From Roseibium alexandrii DFL-11 (GTDB lineage: Bacteria > Pseudomonadota > Alphaproteobacteria > Rhizobiales > Stappiaceae): 64,000 bases of DNA. This document shows, one piece after another, positions 32,809 through 43,093 of the stretch. Position 1 is the stretch's first letter. The number at the start of each line of letters is the position of its first letter. Location: positions 4,072,703 to 4,136,702 of the forward strand of contig NZ_CM011002.1 of the NCBI RefSeq assembly GCF_000158095.2. The letters run 5' to 3'. Under the pieces are notes generated by a model. It made no database searches. It saw only the letters and a program-made list of their open reading frames with translations, and was not told where the DNA came from. The position numbers and the translations under genes were made by a program.

Positions 32809-34770
32809 CTATTCAAAGACCAGGCTAAGTTCCGGGATGAAGGTCAGCAGCAAGGTAACAAACGTCATCATGACGACAAACGGAAACGTGCCGATGAAGA
32901 TGTCGCCAAGGGTCGTGTTCCGGTCTGATATTGTGGCTTTCACCACATAGACGGTGAGCCCGAAGGGCGGCGTCAACAAACCGATTTCCACGGCAATGAC
33001 CGTTACAATGCCGAACCAGATCAGATCACCGCCAAGGCCGGTGACAATCGGCAGCGAAAGCGGCAGCAGGATCAGCATGATCGAGGTGGAATCGAGGATC
33101 ATGCCCATCACGATGACCAGCAGCAGATAGATCATCATGAAGCCCATGAGACCGAGCCCGGCATCGGAGAACATCATGGTGATTTCCTGCGGGATCGTCG
33201 AAAGGGTCAGCATTCGGGAATACATGGACGCCGCGATAATCAGGAGCAGGATCGAGACGGAGACCAGACCTGTATCGACCAAAACCCGCCAGAACCGGGC
33301 CCAGGTCAAGCTGCCCTTCAGCAAGGCCACGACAATGGCAGCTGCCGCTCCTGCGGCACCTGCCTCGGTAGGTGTAAAGACGCCGGAATAGATCCCGCCA
33401 AGCACGATGACGACCAGCGCCGTGATCGGGATCAGCTTGACGACGGCCGTACCCCAGGTCTCTCCCTCGATGACAGCCGGGCGGTCACTTTGCATCACCA
33501 TCTTGGGCCGGAAGCGGGCCATCAGGTAAATCCCGACCCCGAACACGAAGGCCAGTAAAGCTCCGGGAACGATGGCTGCCAGGAAGAGGGCACCGACGGA
33601 TTGTTCTGCCAAAACGCCATAGATGATCAACAGAAGGCTCGGAGGGATCAGCATGCCGAGAACCGAAGACCCGGCGACGACCCCAAGAGCGAAGCGGTTG
33701 TTGTAGCCATTGGCCACCATTTGCGGCACGGCGACACGGGAGAAGACTGCTGCCGAGGCGATCGAAATCCCGGTGATGGAGGCAAAGACGGCGTTGGCGG
33801 CCACAGTTGCCATACCAAGCCCGCCCTTGATCTTCTGCAGCATCCATGCGGCCACGCGGTAGGCGTCACGGCCGATGTCCGCGGTGTCGACAATCAACCC
33901 CATCAGAACAAACAGCGGGACGACACCGAACAAGTAGCGATTGATGGCCCCGTCAGCAGCGAGCGCCAGCGAGCGCATGGCAACATTCGGATTGTCCCGG
34001 ATCAGCCAGATGCCCAAGAAACTGAGCAGTATCAAAACCACGGCGATGTGGGCGCCCGAAAAGATCAGCAGCAACATGAAACCGATGGCTGCAAAGCCAA
34101 TCTCAATGCGGCCGAGATCTGCAAAAAACAAAGCGTAACCGAGGACAAGGACCAATCCGAAGGCGATCAGGAATGGAATACCGCGCGGCTCGACCGTGAC
34201 CGAGTGCCGGATTGTCAGCGGTTCAACACGCGTGGAGTTCAGAATTTCCTTGATGTCTATGAGAACCTGGGTGGCGAAGGCAAGACAGGTCAGAACGGAG
34301 CCGCCGAAAAGACAGGCTTTGATTGGCCAAACGGGAGCGGTGAAAACCCCTCGAGCGCCAAAGAATTCATTCTCAACCCAGGCATCGACCAGCTTCGGCC
34401 AGGTGCCCCAGGCAATCAGTGCAAAGACGAAGATCCCCGCGAGATGGAAGAAAACCCGCATGACTGCGGCTGCAAAGGGCCGGTTTTCCTCGATCGCGCC
34501 AATCAGGATATCGGTGCGGGTCATGCGCCCGCTCATAACGGTGTGTGCTGCTTGTAGAAAAACGATCGCAACGATCGAGTTGGCCACAATCTCGGCCACA
34601 CCCTGGACAGGTGAGTTGAAGAAAGTCCGCCCGATGATGTCTGAACAGATCAGGAGCATCAGGCAGAAAATCCAGACCGAAGCAGCCGCACTGACAGCGC
34701 CGGTGAGCGAGGAAACCCCGGTCACCGTCCGGTCTGCGCCGTGGCGGAATTGTCTGAGTGTTATCGCCAC
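32809..34770 (-). CDS. Fused TRAP transporter permease (DctQ-DctM fusion)
   Basis: A 653-residue protein. The first 190 residues contain four helices typical of DctQ, and the remainder is a DctM-type protein (about 200-650) with the family repeats TPTEAGAAGAAAAI and LTPPFGLTVYVV. Fusion proteins of this type exist but are less common than separate Q and M subunits. It starts with GTG at 34770, since no ATG fits the DctQ N terminus. It lies 14 bp after the substrate-binding gene. The substrate is probably an aromatic acid or phenol. Confidence 0.92.
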   Translation of the reverse strand: MAITLRQFRHGADRTVTGVSSLTGAVSAAASVWIFCLMLLICSDIIGRTFFNSPVQGVAEIVANSIVAIVFLQAAHTVMSGRMTRTDILIGAIEENRPFAAAVMRVFFHLAGIFVFALIAWGTWPKLVDAWVENEFFGARGVFTAPVWPIKACLFGGSVLTCLAFATQVLIDIKEILNSTRVEPLTIRHSVTVEPRGIPFLIAFGLVLVLGYALFFADLGRIEIGFAAIGFMLLLIFSGAHIAVVLILLSFLGIWLIRDNPNVAMRSLALAADGAINRYLFGVVPLFVLMGLIVDTADIGRDAYRVAAWMLQKIKGGLGMATVAANAVFASITGISIASAAVFSRVAVPQMVANGYNNRFALGVVAGSSVLGMLIPPSLLLIIYGVLAEQSVGALFLAAIVPGALLAFVFGVGIYLMARFRPKMVMQSDRPAVIEGETWGTAVVKLIPITALVVIVLGGIYSGVFTPTEAGAAGAAAAIVVALLKGSLTWARFWRVLVDTGLVSVSILLLIIAASMYSRMLTLSTIPQEITMMFSDAGLGLMGFMMIYLLLVIVMGMILDSTSIMLILLPLSLPIVTGLGGDLIWFGIVTVIAVEIGLLTPPFGLTVYVVKATISDRNTTLGDIFIGTFPFVVMMTFVTLLLTFIPELSLVFE

Positions 34771-34784
34771 GGCGAGGCCCCCGC

Positions 34785-35831
34785 TTACCGTTGTGTCCAG
34801 TCAATGCGCGGCTCAAGGCCGGCATCGCGCACTTTTGCCATGTAGGCCTCCAGTGCTTCCTGAGCGCCTTTGCCTGCATTGGCGTCTGACCAGTCCTCGG
34901 CGAGGTTTGGCAGGCCGTCGGCCCATGCTGCAATGTCTTCCGCCGGCAGCGTGGTGACAGTTGCGCCAACTTCCGGCAGCTTGCTCAGGAAGGTGTCATA
35001 GCGTGCCATGACTTCTTCAGCGTGGGCGACTGTGTACTCATCACCGAGTTCGGTCAGGACTTTTTTGACGTCGTCGGACAATCCGTCCCAAACATCCTTG
35101 TTGATGCCAAGACCGCCGGTCATCTGCGCCCCGATCCCGACAAGGGTGACATATGGCGCAACTTCATAGTGCTTGTTCGGGAATGCGCCGGTCAGGATGA
35201 CCACCATTCCATCTGCAACGCCGGTCTGGATCTGATTGTAATAGGTTGGCAGCGCCCCGTTCACCGGCACGGCACCCAGATGCTTGATCCAGTTTGCGGA
35301 TGGTCCAGGCGCCAGGATCTTGCGGCCTTCCAGATCTTTGAGTGAATTGACCGGGAAGTTGGTCAGGAGGTGGTAGGTCTCCACGCCGCTTGCGCCCAGG
35401 AAGACAACGTTCTGGTTGTCCCAGGCTTTCTGCAATGCCGGGACTTCACGGTGAAGTTGGTTCATGATCTTGAGCGTTGCTACGAGATCATCGGAAACGA
35501 ACGGCGTGAAATAGGTCATGTTCTGGAGCGGCATCTTTGAGCCTTCCCAGAGCGTGCCAACCCATCCTGCATCGGTCAGGCCATCTCCCACGGCCTCCAG
35601 CGTATCCTTGAAGCCATAAAGCGAACCGCCATAGGCTTCCGTCCATTCAATGCGGTCCTCGGATCCCATGGCTTCGAGACGTTTGTTGGATTCACCGACA
35701 ACCAATGTAGACAGTTGCCCGACCCAGGGCAGAACAGTCGGGTGACTGGATGCCATGGTGAGGTTGTAGGTTTCAGCTTGTGCCGCGGCGCTGAAGGCGA
35801 CGGCAGCAATGGCTGCAAGCATGCGTTTCAT
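34785..35831 (-). CDS. TRAP transporter substrate-binding protein (DctP family)
   Basis: A 348-residue periplasmic binding protein with a Sec signal (MKRMLAAIAAVAFSAAAQA). It carries DctP motifs such as YNLTMASSHP and LEGRKILAPGPSANWIK. The start at 35831 has GGGAGG upstream. It is followed immediately by the fused QM permease. With no separate Q gene, the set is a two-gene TRAP system. It is located at the head of the TRAP part of the aromatic cluster, 26 bp after a YciI-like gene. Confidence 0.93.
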   Translation of the reverse strand: MKRMLAAIAAVAFSAAAQAETYNLTMASSHPTVLPWVGQLSTLVVGESNKRLEAMGSEDRIEWTEAYGGSLYGFKDTLEAVGDGLTDAGWVGTLWEGSKMPLQNMTYFTPFVSDDLVATLKIMNQLHREVPALQKAWDNQNVVFLGASGVETYHLLTNFPVNSLKDLEGRKILAPGPSANWIKHLGAVPVNGALPTYYNQIQTGVADGMVVILTGAFPNKHYEVAPYVTLVGIGAQMTGGLGINKDVWDGLSDDVKKVLTELGDEYTVAHAEEVMARYDTFLSKLPEVGATVTTLPAEDIAAWADGLPNLAEDWSDANAGKGAQEALEAYMAKVRDAGLEPRIDWTQR

Positions 35832-35857
35832 AGTACTTCCTCCCAAAATTGCGGTTC

Positions 35858-36250
35858 TCAGCTCACCGCGTGCCGTCCGGTCGAGAAATTCACCTCTACC
35901 GTGATGCGTCCCTCATTCAGTAACCATGGCCGCACAGTGAAACTGCGGGCGCCTGAGGAATGCATCGGATCCGTTTCTGCAATCTGGCGGGCATGCTCCA
36001 GGCTGTCCGCCCGAATGATCACCATGCCTTCACCATTCCAGGTGTGTTCGTCATCGGCCCAGAACGGGCCAGCGCCAAGCATGATGCCGCGCTGCTCCAG
36101 ATCGACCTGAAAATTTAGGTGCTCTTCAATGTTCTCCATAACCGGTCCAAGTCCATTGGTCGGTGTGGTGAAGACCACATAGAGCTGTTTTTGAAGCATC
36201 CCGGCGGATGCTTTCAGGATGTCGTCTTTTGTGACTGTTGGGCCGGACAT
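35858..36250 (-). CDS. YciI-like/dimeric alpha-beta barrel protein, second copy
   Basis: A 130-residue protein with a ferredoxin-like fold and the YciI-type stretches GAGPFWADDEHTW and ETDPMHSSGARSF. It is longer at the N terminus than its 102-residue relative. It sits between the TRAP binding protein and a nitroreductase gene. The duplication within one cluster suggests that each acts on a different intermediate, for example an isomerase or dehalogenase. The start ATG at 36250 has GGAGG upstream only if a very short spacing is allowed; other starts are unlikely. Confidence 0.8.
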   Translation of the reverse strand: MSGPTVTKDDILKASAGMLQKQLYVVFTTPTNGLGPVMENIEEHLNFQVDLEQRGIMLGAGPFWADDEHTWNGEGMVIIRADSLEHARQIAETDPMHSSGARSFTVRPWLLNEGRITVEVNFSTGRHAVS

Positions 36251-36262
36251 GGCTTCCTCCTC

Positions 36263-36919
36263 CTAAAGCGTCTGGCAGACGTCCGTGTAGTCGAACCGTG
36301 GCAACCGCCTGAAAATACGATCCGTATCGGCGTAGCCCAGGTTCACCAGAAAGTTCGACTTGAGTGACGTTCCGTGGAAGAACTCTTCATCCACCTTCGC
36401 GTTGTCGAAGCCCGACATGGCACCCACATCGAGACCGACGGCTCGGGCAGCCAACATGAAATAGGCGCCCTGAAGCGTCCCGTTTCTGAAGGCATTGACC
36501 TGTGCGGCTGTGGCATTGTTCTTGAAGATGTCCTGAGCAGCCGGATTTGGCGGAAACACCTTAGGAAGCTCTTCCCAAAAATTCAGGTCATAGGCGATGA
36601 TTGCTGTTACCGGAGCCGATCGCATCTTAGGGCGGTTGGCTTCCATCAGGCCCGGTTCCAGACGGTCCTTGGCGTCGTCTGAACGGATGAACACTACGCG
36701 CATGGGCTGCTGGTTCATGGATGTCGGGCCCATCTTGGCAATCTCATAAAGATCTTTGAGGACCTCGTCCGGAACGTCTTGGTCCTGCCAGCCATAGTGG
36801 GTCCGGGCTTCGGTGAAGAGCAGGCGCAACGTTGTTTCGTCGGCTCTGAGATTTTCAAGCTGCATCGCCCTGGCGGCCTCACGGGCGGCGGCATCGGCGG
36901 CGAGATCTGCATCAGACAT
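36263..36919 (-). CDS. Nitroreductase-family oxidoreductase (RutE-like)
   Basis: A 218-residue FMN enzyme of the nitroreductase family. GPTSMNQQPMRVVFI includes the FMN-contact region, and the C-terminal GYADTDRIFRRLPRFDYTDV matches RutE-like proteins, cited as DRIFRRLPRFDY. RutE reduces malonic semialdehyde in the uracil pathway, while relatives reduce nitro or enone groups. In this cluster it may reduce a quinone or semialdehyde. The start at 36919 has GGAGACC upstream, and a TTG one codon earlier is less likely. Confidence 0.88.
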   Translation of the reverse strand: MSDADLAADAAAREAARAMQLENLRADETTLRLLFTEARTHYGWQDQDVPDEVLKDLYEIAKMGPTSMNQQPMRVVFIRSDDAKDRLEPGLMEANRPKMRSAPVTAIIAYDLNFWEELPKVFPPNPAAQDIFKNNATAAQVNAFRNGTLQGAYFMLAARAVGLDVGAMSGFDNAKVDEEFFHGTSLKSNFLVNLGYADTDRIFRRLPRFDYTDVCQTL

Positions 36920-36941
36920 CAAGGGTCTCCAGTCTAAAGGT

Positions 36942-37775
36942 TCAAGCGTGTTGCGGAAGGCCGAGAATATCCCGGGCCTGAACGGGTGTTGCGACTGGCC
37001 GATGATGTGCTGCGCAGATCTCGGCCGTGCGTTTCACGAGCGCTGCGTTCGAGGGGGCAAGGCAGTCCTTGTCGAGACGGATGTTGTCCTCAAGACCTGT
37101 CCGGGCATGCCCTCCGGCGGCAATCGACCACTCGTTAAGGGTTAGCTGACTTGCTCCAATACCAGCAGCACACCACTCTGCTTCCGGCATGAGGCGTTTG
37201 ACAGTCTTGACGTAGAAATCGAAGACATCCTTGTCTGCCGGCATGGCGTTTTTCACGCCCATAACGAACTGGATGTAAATGTTGCCCGGAATGCGGCCGT
37301 CCCGATTCATGGCCGCAGCTTGTACGATATGGCTGAGATCGAAGGCCTCGATTTCCGGTTTGACACCGTAGGTACGCATCTCACCGGCGAGCCAGTCCAC
37401 CAGATCCGGCGGGTTCTCATAAACCCGTGTTGGGAAATTGTTCGAGCCGACAGAGAGCGACGCCATGTCGGGTTTCAGTGGCAGCATGCCGCCGCGGGTT
37501 TTTCCGGCGCCCGACCGTCCGCCGGTCGAGAACTGGATGATCATGCCAGGGCAATGCTTTTCCAGTCCCTCCTTGAGGCGCGCAAACTTCTCCGGATCCG
37601 AGCTTGGGGTCTGGTCGTCGTTGCGCACATGAGCATGACAGATTGTTGCGCCCGCCTCAAAGGCTTCCTGGGTGCTCTCAATCTGTTCGGACACGGTCAC
37701 CGGAACCGCCGGATTGTGCTCCTTGAGCGGCAGGGAGCCGGTTATTGCAACACAAATGATGCAGGGTTTGCTCAT
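36942..37775 (-). CDS. BKACE-family beta-keto acid cleavage enzyme (DUF849)
   Basis: A 277-residue TIM-barrel of the BKACE (3-keto-5-aminohexanoate cleavage) family. The zinc-binding HAH motif is near residues 48-50 (CHAHVRNDD). Family members react a beta-keto acid with acetyl-CoA to give acetoacetate and a new CoA ester. In this cluster 3-oxoadipate would be formed by maleylacetate reductase, so the product could be acetoacetate plus succinyl-CoA. That reaction is inference. The start overlaps the stop of the dioxygenase gene (ATGA). Confidence 0.88.
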   Translation of the reverse strand: MSKPCIICVAITGSLPLKEHNPAVPVTVSEQIESTQEAFEAGATICHAHVRNDDQTPSSDPEKFARLKEGLEKHCPGMIIQFSTGGRSGAGKTRGGMLPLKPDMASLSVGSNNFPTRVYENPPDLVDWLAGEMRTYGVKPEIEAFDLSHIVQAAAMNRDGRIPGNIYIQFVMGVKNAMPADKDVFDFYVKTVKRLMPEAEWCAAGIGASQLTLNEWSIAAGGHARTGLEDNIRLDKDCLAPSNAALVKRTAEICAAHHRPVATPVQARDILGLPQHA

Positions 37776-38665
37776 GACTTTGCTTTCTTCGGAGCCAGCA
37801 CGAAATCGAATTCGACATCCCAATAAGTTGGGCCATCGAAACCGGCGGCCGCGACCTTTTCCGGATCACTGGTTTCCTTGAAATCCGCGATGAGGCTTTT
37901 CTTGACGCCGAACACGCTGTCGGAATCGATGTACGGATCATCCGGATCGAAGATATGCGTCGTCAGCTCGTCGTAGCCGTCCTTGGAGACGATGTAGTGC
38001 AAATGCGCCGGCCGAAACGGGTGACGTCCGAGACGGTTAAGGAGATCTCCGACCGGTCCGTCTGCGGGGATCGAATAGTGTTTCGGCTTGACGGCCTTGA
38101 ACCAGTATTTGCCGTCCGGCCCCGTGCGGAAGACACCGCGCAGATTGAATTCCGGTTGAATTCCTTTTTGCTGAACGTCGTAAAACCCTTCATCATTGGC
38201 TTGCCAGACATCGATCTTGACGCCTTCAAGCGGATTACCCTCGACATCCGTGACCTTGCCCCAAGCGAGCATATCATCGCCTTTTTCATCGAGGCAGATG
38301 TTGTGGCCCATCTCGTATTCCGGCGCGTCTCCGAGGTGAAAGGGCCCGAGGACCGTGTTTTCAGAGGCCCCGCTCGGCCGACGCGAATTAACCGCATCCA
38401 CCAGCATGGAGACCCCGAGCACGTCTGATAGAAGGATAAATTCCTGGCGCCAGTCGTCACACTTGTGGCCGGTCTTGGTCAGGAACTGAATCGCCTGGAA
38501 CCACTCTTCCTGGGTTGGCTCGATCTCCTTCACCGCTTCATGGAGTTTGCGGGTCAGGACCTCCATGATTTCCTTGAGGCGTTGATCCGAGGCGTTCTTG
38601 TTCCGGCCGGTGACAACTTCGGCGGAGTTTTCTTCGGTGAAATAACCAAGCTCGTGCGCTTCCAT
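37772..38665 (-). CDS. Intradiol dioxygenase, hydroxyquinol 1,2-dioxygenase type (intact)
   Basis: A 297-residue non-heme iron(III) dioxygenase. The four iron ligands are present: Tyr162, Tyr197, His221 and His223 (RPAHLHY). It has the N-terminal helical linker domain of catechol/hydroxyquinol dioxygenases (about 20-100). It opens the ring of hydroxyquinol to maleylacetate, and alternative substrates such as catechol or chlorocatechol are possible. The start at 38665 has AAGGAGG upstream. It lies 10 bp after the flavin monooxygenase gene. Confidence 0.9.
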   Translation of the reverse strand: MEAHELGYFTEENSAEVVTGRNKNASDQRLKEIMEVLTRKLHEAVKEIEPTQEEWFQAIQFLTKTGHKCDDWRQEFILLSDVLGVSMLVDAVNSRRPSGASENTVLGPFHLGDAPEYEMGHNICLDEKGDDMLAWGKVTDVEGNPLEGVKIDVWQANDEGFYDVQQKGIQPEFNLRGVFRTGPDGKYWFKAVKPKHYSIPADGPVGDLLNRLGRHPFRPAHLHYIVSKDGYDELTTHIFDPDDPYIDSDSVFGVKKSLIADFKETSDPEKVAAAGFDGPTYWDVEFDFVLAPKKAKS

Positions 38666-38675
38666 AACGGCCTCC

Positions 38676-40433
38676 TTACTTTGCAAGAATGGATTTCAGA
38701 ATCCGGCGCAATTCGCCGGCAGGATCGGCGGCCATGCCTTCCGAGCGCCAGGCCACATGCTGGTCCGGGCGGACAAGGACGCAGCCGCGATCCGTGATCT
38801 CGTTGGCGCGCGCCCAGTCGCCGGTATGATCGACATATTTGCGGCGCGGGCCTATGACGTGAACGGCGATGTCCAGACCGAGTTCGTCACCGACTGTCTT
38901 GGCGGCGTCTTCCCAGGCTTCCCCGCCAATCGCGGTGAGCACAGTGAATTTGCCGCCGCCGCACAGGTCGAGCGTTGAATACTTGTTGCCGGTGTCATGA
39001 TCGAACACCCAGCAGTGCGGGATACGGGCGCCGGGCCAGGTGGTCGCGTGGTAGTGCAGCTCCTGATCCCGGTCGAAGGCCGGCTCGGGCTGACCGTCGG
39101 TCACGATCGCGTCGGACTTGTAGCGTTGGTTCATTTCAACGCCGTGCGCGTCGAATTCATACTTCTTGAAGGCAATCGCCTTACGGATCGCTTCGCGCTG
39201 CGCTTCGGCCTCGTCGGTGCTGTCACAGCGCGCAATGAGGTTTTGCTGCATGACTTCAGGATCTACGCCTTCACCCATGCCGAGTGCCTCGAAAATTGGA
39301 CCAAACTCGCTAATTGACTGGTTGGCGCGGGTCACGATCTGCTTGGCAACAGGAGCACGCTCGACACTGTAGCTGTCGAGCAGCGCTTCGCCTGCCTGGC
39401 CCTTCAGGACTGCAGCCAATTTCCAGGCAAGATTGAAACTGTCCTGAATGGAAGTATTTGAGCCAAGGCCATTTGACGGCGGGTGGCGGTGAGCTGCATC
39501 GCCCATAATGAAGACCCGCTCCTTCTGCATGTGCGTGGCGTACATGTTGTTGACGGTCCAGGTGTTTGCCGAGATCAACTCGATCTCAAGCTCCGGGTCG
39601 CCGACCAGCTGGCGGGCGACGTCGGTTGCCATCGCTTCGTCGACTTCCGGGGCGGGCTGATTGATGTCGTAGCCCCAGACGATCAGCCACTCGTTCCAAG
39701 GGCGCACCATACGGACCAGGCCCATGCCGATGCCGCCGACATCCGCGCCGGGTTGCATCACCCAATAAAGAACAGACGGCCGGTGGGCGACGTGTTTGGA
39801 AAGATCCGCCCTGAACAGAATGTTCATCGACCCGCCGACACCCATCTTCCCTTCAAACGGAAGTCCAGCCTGTTCGGCCACCAGTGAATTGCCGCCATCT
39901 GCGCCCACGAGGTATTTTGAGCGGATGGTGAATTCCTTGCCGGACAAGCGATCCAGACACGTGCTGGTAACCCCGTCTGCGTCCTGCTCATGGGACAGGT
40001 ATTGCGTTGACATGCGGGCCTGTGTTCCGCGGGAACAAGCCGTCTTGAAGAGGAGCGGTTCCATGAACGTCTGCGGCAAATCGTTCATTATCGTAGGCGA
40101 GGCCATCAGATGTTCAGCCTTGGACAGCGGGTGGTTGCCCCAGCTTTTCATACGGCCGATTTCTTCGCCTGCCAGGCTCTCGCAGAAGACGTTTTCGCCC
40201 ATCAGTTCCTGATGCGCGGCAAAGAGATACGCCTCGTCTTCCACATCGCGTCCGAGATCACGCAGGACTTCCATTGTGCGCTGGTTGGTGATGTGCGCGC
40301 GCGGCGTGTTGGCAAGCCAGCGGTACCGGTTCACGGCCATGTTTTCGATGCCGTAAGTGGACAGCAGCGCAGCGGTCGCAGAGCCAGCCGGGCCTGTGCC
40401 GATGATCAGGACGTCTGTATTGTACTCAGCCAT
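38676..40433 (-). CDS. FAD-dependent aromatic monooxygenase (phenol 2-/TfdB-like)
   Basis: A 585-residue class A flavin hydroxylase. The FAD-binding motif GTGPAGSATA is near residues 12-21, the DG motif VGADGGNS near 196, and the second FAD motif is GDAAHRHPPSNGLG near 332. The C-terminal thioredoxin-like domain is typical of the phenol-hydroxylase group. The length fits TfdB-like chlorophenol hydroxylases and resorcinol hydroxylases. It would feed hydroxyquinol to the ring-cleavage enzyme. Its ATG overlaps the stop of the LivM gene by 8 bp. Confidence 0.9.
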   Translation of the reverse strand: MAEYNTDVLIIGTGPAGSATAALLSTYGIENMAVNRYRWLANTPRAHITNQRTMEVLRDLGRDVEDEAYLFAAHQELMGENVFCESLAGEEIGRMKSWGNHPLSKAEHLMASPTIMNDLPQTFMEPLLFKTACSRGTQARMSTQYLSHEQDADGVTSTCLDRLSGKEFTIRSKYLVGADGGNSLVAEQAGLPFEGKMGVGGSMNILFRADLSKHVAHRPSVLYWVMQPGADVGGIGMGLVRMVRPWNEWLIVWGYDINQPAPEVDEAMATDVARQLVGDPELEIELISANTWTVNNMYATHMQKERVFIMGDAAHRHPPSNGLGSNTSIQDSFNLAWKLAAVLKGQAGEALLDSYSVERAPVAKQIVTRANQSISEFGPIFEALGMGEGVDPEVMQQNLIARCDSTDEAEAQREAIRKAIAFKKYEFDAHGVEMNQRYKSDAIVTDGQPEPAFDRDQELHYHATTWPGARIPHCWVFDHDTGNKYSTLDLCGGGKFTVLTAIGGEAWEDAAKTVGDELGLDIAVHVIGPRRKYVDHTGDWARANEITDRGCVLVRPDQHVAWRSEGMAADPAGELRRILKSILAK

Positions 40434-41514
40434 GAGGTCCTCCCTTGGATGACTGCTTGAGCGGGCCGCCAGTCAACCTGCGGCGAATAGGAAAGAGTTC
40501 GATGCCGGTGCGGTCCGTGAAGAGACCCCAGAGACCGCGTGGGGCAAACAACATGATCACGATGCCGAGCAAGCCGAGCACCAGGAGATACCAGGACCCA
40601 TATCCGGACAGCGTGTTTTGAAGTGCGAAGAAGACGAGAACACCGATGATTGGACCTTCGATGGTGCCGATCCCCCCGATCACAACGATGAAGATGACGT
40701 AAGCGGTCCAATCGAGAACAGAGAAGGCTGCATCGGGCGAAATCCGGGCCTTCTGGACATAAATCAGCGCACCGACGAGACCGGTGATGAAGGCCGTGCT
40801 CAGGTAAACAATGGCCTTTATCCGCTGTGCGTCCACTCCGATTGACCGAGCTGTATTTTGATTGTCACGCACAGCGGCCAGACCCAGGCCTTGCCGGGAT
40901 CGCAGCAGCCAGTAGACGACCCCAATGGTCGCAACGGCCAAAACCAACGAAAGCCAATAGGTCACAACATCGGCGGCGGCAGAGGTCTTGAACCCGAAAG
41001 TGTCTTTCAAAAACTCGATGCCGAACATTTCGCGCGAGGCGCTGCGTGGCAGCGATGTGCCGGTTCCACCGCCGAGCATCTTCCACTGCGCCACGAGAAG
41101 CCGGACGATCTCTGCCACGACCCAGGTACCGATCGCGAAATAGGCGCCTTGGAGTCGAAAGGTAAAAAATGCAGCCGGTATTGCGAGCAGTGCCGCGGCA
41201 ATGCCGCCGAGCAGGATGGAGACGACCGGGTCCAGTCCAAGGAGGATTACCCCGGAGAACATCGCGTAGGCACCGATCCCTACAAAGGCTTGTTGGCCGA
41301 CAGAGACAAGACCGGCATACCCGGCGAGCAGGTTCCAGCCCTGAGCCAGGACGAGCATGGTCAGGATGAAAAACAGGTCCTGGATAAGGCTGCGGGAGGC
41401 ATAGAACGGTGCGAAGGCCGCGACGATGACCACGACGACAGCGACACCCAGGAACAGTGTCGACGTGCGGGTTTTCGTTTCAACGAACCAGTCGGTTTGT
41501 GCGGGCATGGTCAT
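40426..41514 (-). CDS. ABC transporter permease, LivM type
   Basis: A 362-residue protein with eight to ten membrane helices and LivM traits such as GYAGLVSVGQQAFVGIGAY, cited as GLVSVGQQAFVGIGAY, and the EAA-like loop AVRDNQNTARSIGVDAQRIK, cited as NQNTARSIGVDA. It forms half of the translocation channel with LivH. The binding protein and ATPases in this operon suggest an aromatic acid or phenolic substrate rather than branched-chain amino acids. The C-terminal tail is basic. It overlaps the monooxygenase gene start by 8 bp. Confidence 0.93.
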   Translation of the reverse strand: MTMPAQTDWFVETKTRTSTLFLGVAVVVVIVAAFAPFYASRSLIQDLFFILTMLVLAQGWNLLAGYAGLVSVGQQAFVGIGAYAMFSGVILLGLDPVVSILLGGIAAALLAIPAAFFTFRLQGAYFAIGTWVVAEIVRLLVAQWKMLGGGTGTSLPRSASREMFGIEFLKDTFGFKTSAAADVVTYWLSLVLAVATIGVVYWLLRSRQGLGLAAVRDNQNTARSIGVDAQRIKAIVYLSTAFITGLVGALIYVQKARISPDAAFSVLDWTAYVIFIVVIGGIGTIEGPIIGVLVFFALQNTLSGYGSWYLLVLGLLGIVIMLFAPRGLWGLFTDRTGIELFPIRRRLTGGPLKQSSKGGPHG

Positions 41515-41525
41515 GACGGTGCTCC

Positions 41526-42385
41526 TCAGTCCACGGCCCGCGGGAACAGCCCGCGTGGTTTAAGCAAGAGAACGATGACAAATGCGATGTGTCCGGCCAG
41601 GATCTGCCATTCCGGATTGATTGCAGCGCCAAGGGTCTGTGCGACGCCGATGATGATACCGCCGGCAAGCGTTCCCCAAAGTGATCCGAGACCGCCGATG
41701 ATCACGGCCTCGAAGGCATAGATCAGACGTGCCGGACCAATCGTCGGATCGAAGTTCGCCCGTGTCCCGAGATAGAGCGCGGCAATGGTCACTACGACCA
41801 TGGCAATGCCGGTTGCTGTCGCAAAGATGTTCTGCGGCCGGATGCCCATCAGGCTTGCGGTAGTTGCATCGTCCGAGGTCGCCCGGAAGGCCCGGCCCAG
41901 CGATGTGCGGTAGAACAACTGGTTCAGCGCAACGATCACAAGGATTGCCGACAGGAACGTCAGGAGCGGCATGACACCGATGGTCACTGGCCCCAAGGGC
42001 AGCGATGCTGTTTCCAGTGGTCCGACGGAAAGCCTTTGGCTGTCCGCGGAAAAGCCTTCCTGAAGCGCGTTTTGAATGACGATCGAAAGTCCGAATGTGA
42101 CCAGAAGCGGCGGCAGGATGTCGGTGCCCAGCGTCCGGTTCAGGACATACATCTGCAAGAGCCAGCCGATGCAAAACAGAATGGGTGCTGCAATCAGGGT
42201 GGCAACAAAGGGATCCACCCCGATTAGCGTGACCAGAACAAGGATCAAGTACGCGGCCATCACGATCAGGTCGCCATGGGCAAGGTTCACCAAACGCATG
42301 ATGCCGAAAACAAGGCTCAACCCGGCAGCAAACAGTGCATAGAGCCCGCCGAGCAAAACGCCTTGGACGATTGTGTCGAGCCAAA

Positions 42386-42389
<4 letters not shown>
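41526..42389 (-). CDS. ABC transporter permease, LivH type
   Basis: A 287-residue membrane permease with the LivH N terminus GVLLGGLYALFAAGLSLVFG, cited as LYALFAAGLSLVFGI, and the cytoplasmic loop GRAFRATSDDATTASLMGI, cited as ATTASLMGI, that docks the ATPase. It ends 11 bp before the LivM gene start. Its start overlaps the LivF stop (ATGA). Confidence 0.94.

Positions 42390-43092
<703 letters not shown>

Positions 43093-43093
<1 letters not shown>

Noticed and set aside
33601..34557. Long open frame on the plus strand opposite the TRAP QM permease gene
   Set aside because: Its protein is Asp/Gln/His-rich with no recognisable domain, and it lies fully antisense to a well-supported membrane protein. 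It is a GC-driven shadow.
40858..41721. Open frame of about 287 codons on the plus strand opposite the LivM/LivH genes
   Set aside because: Composition typical of antisense frames in GC-rich DNA; no start signal and no family similarity.
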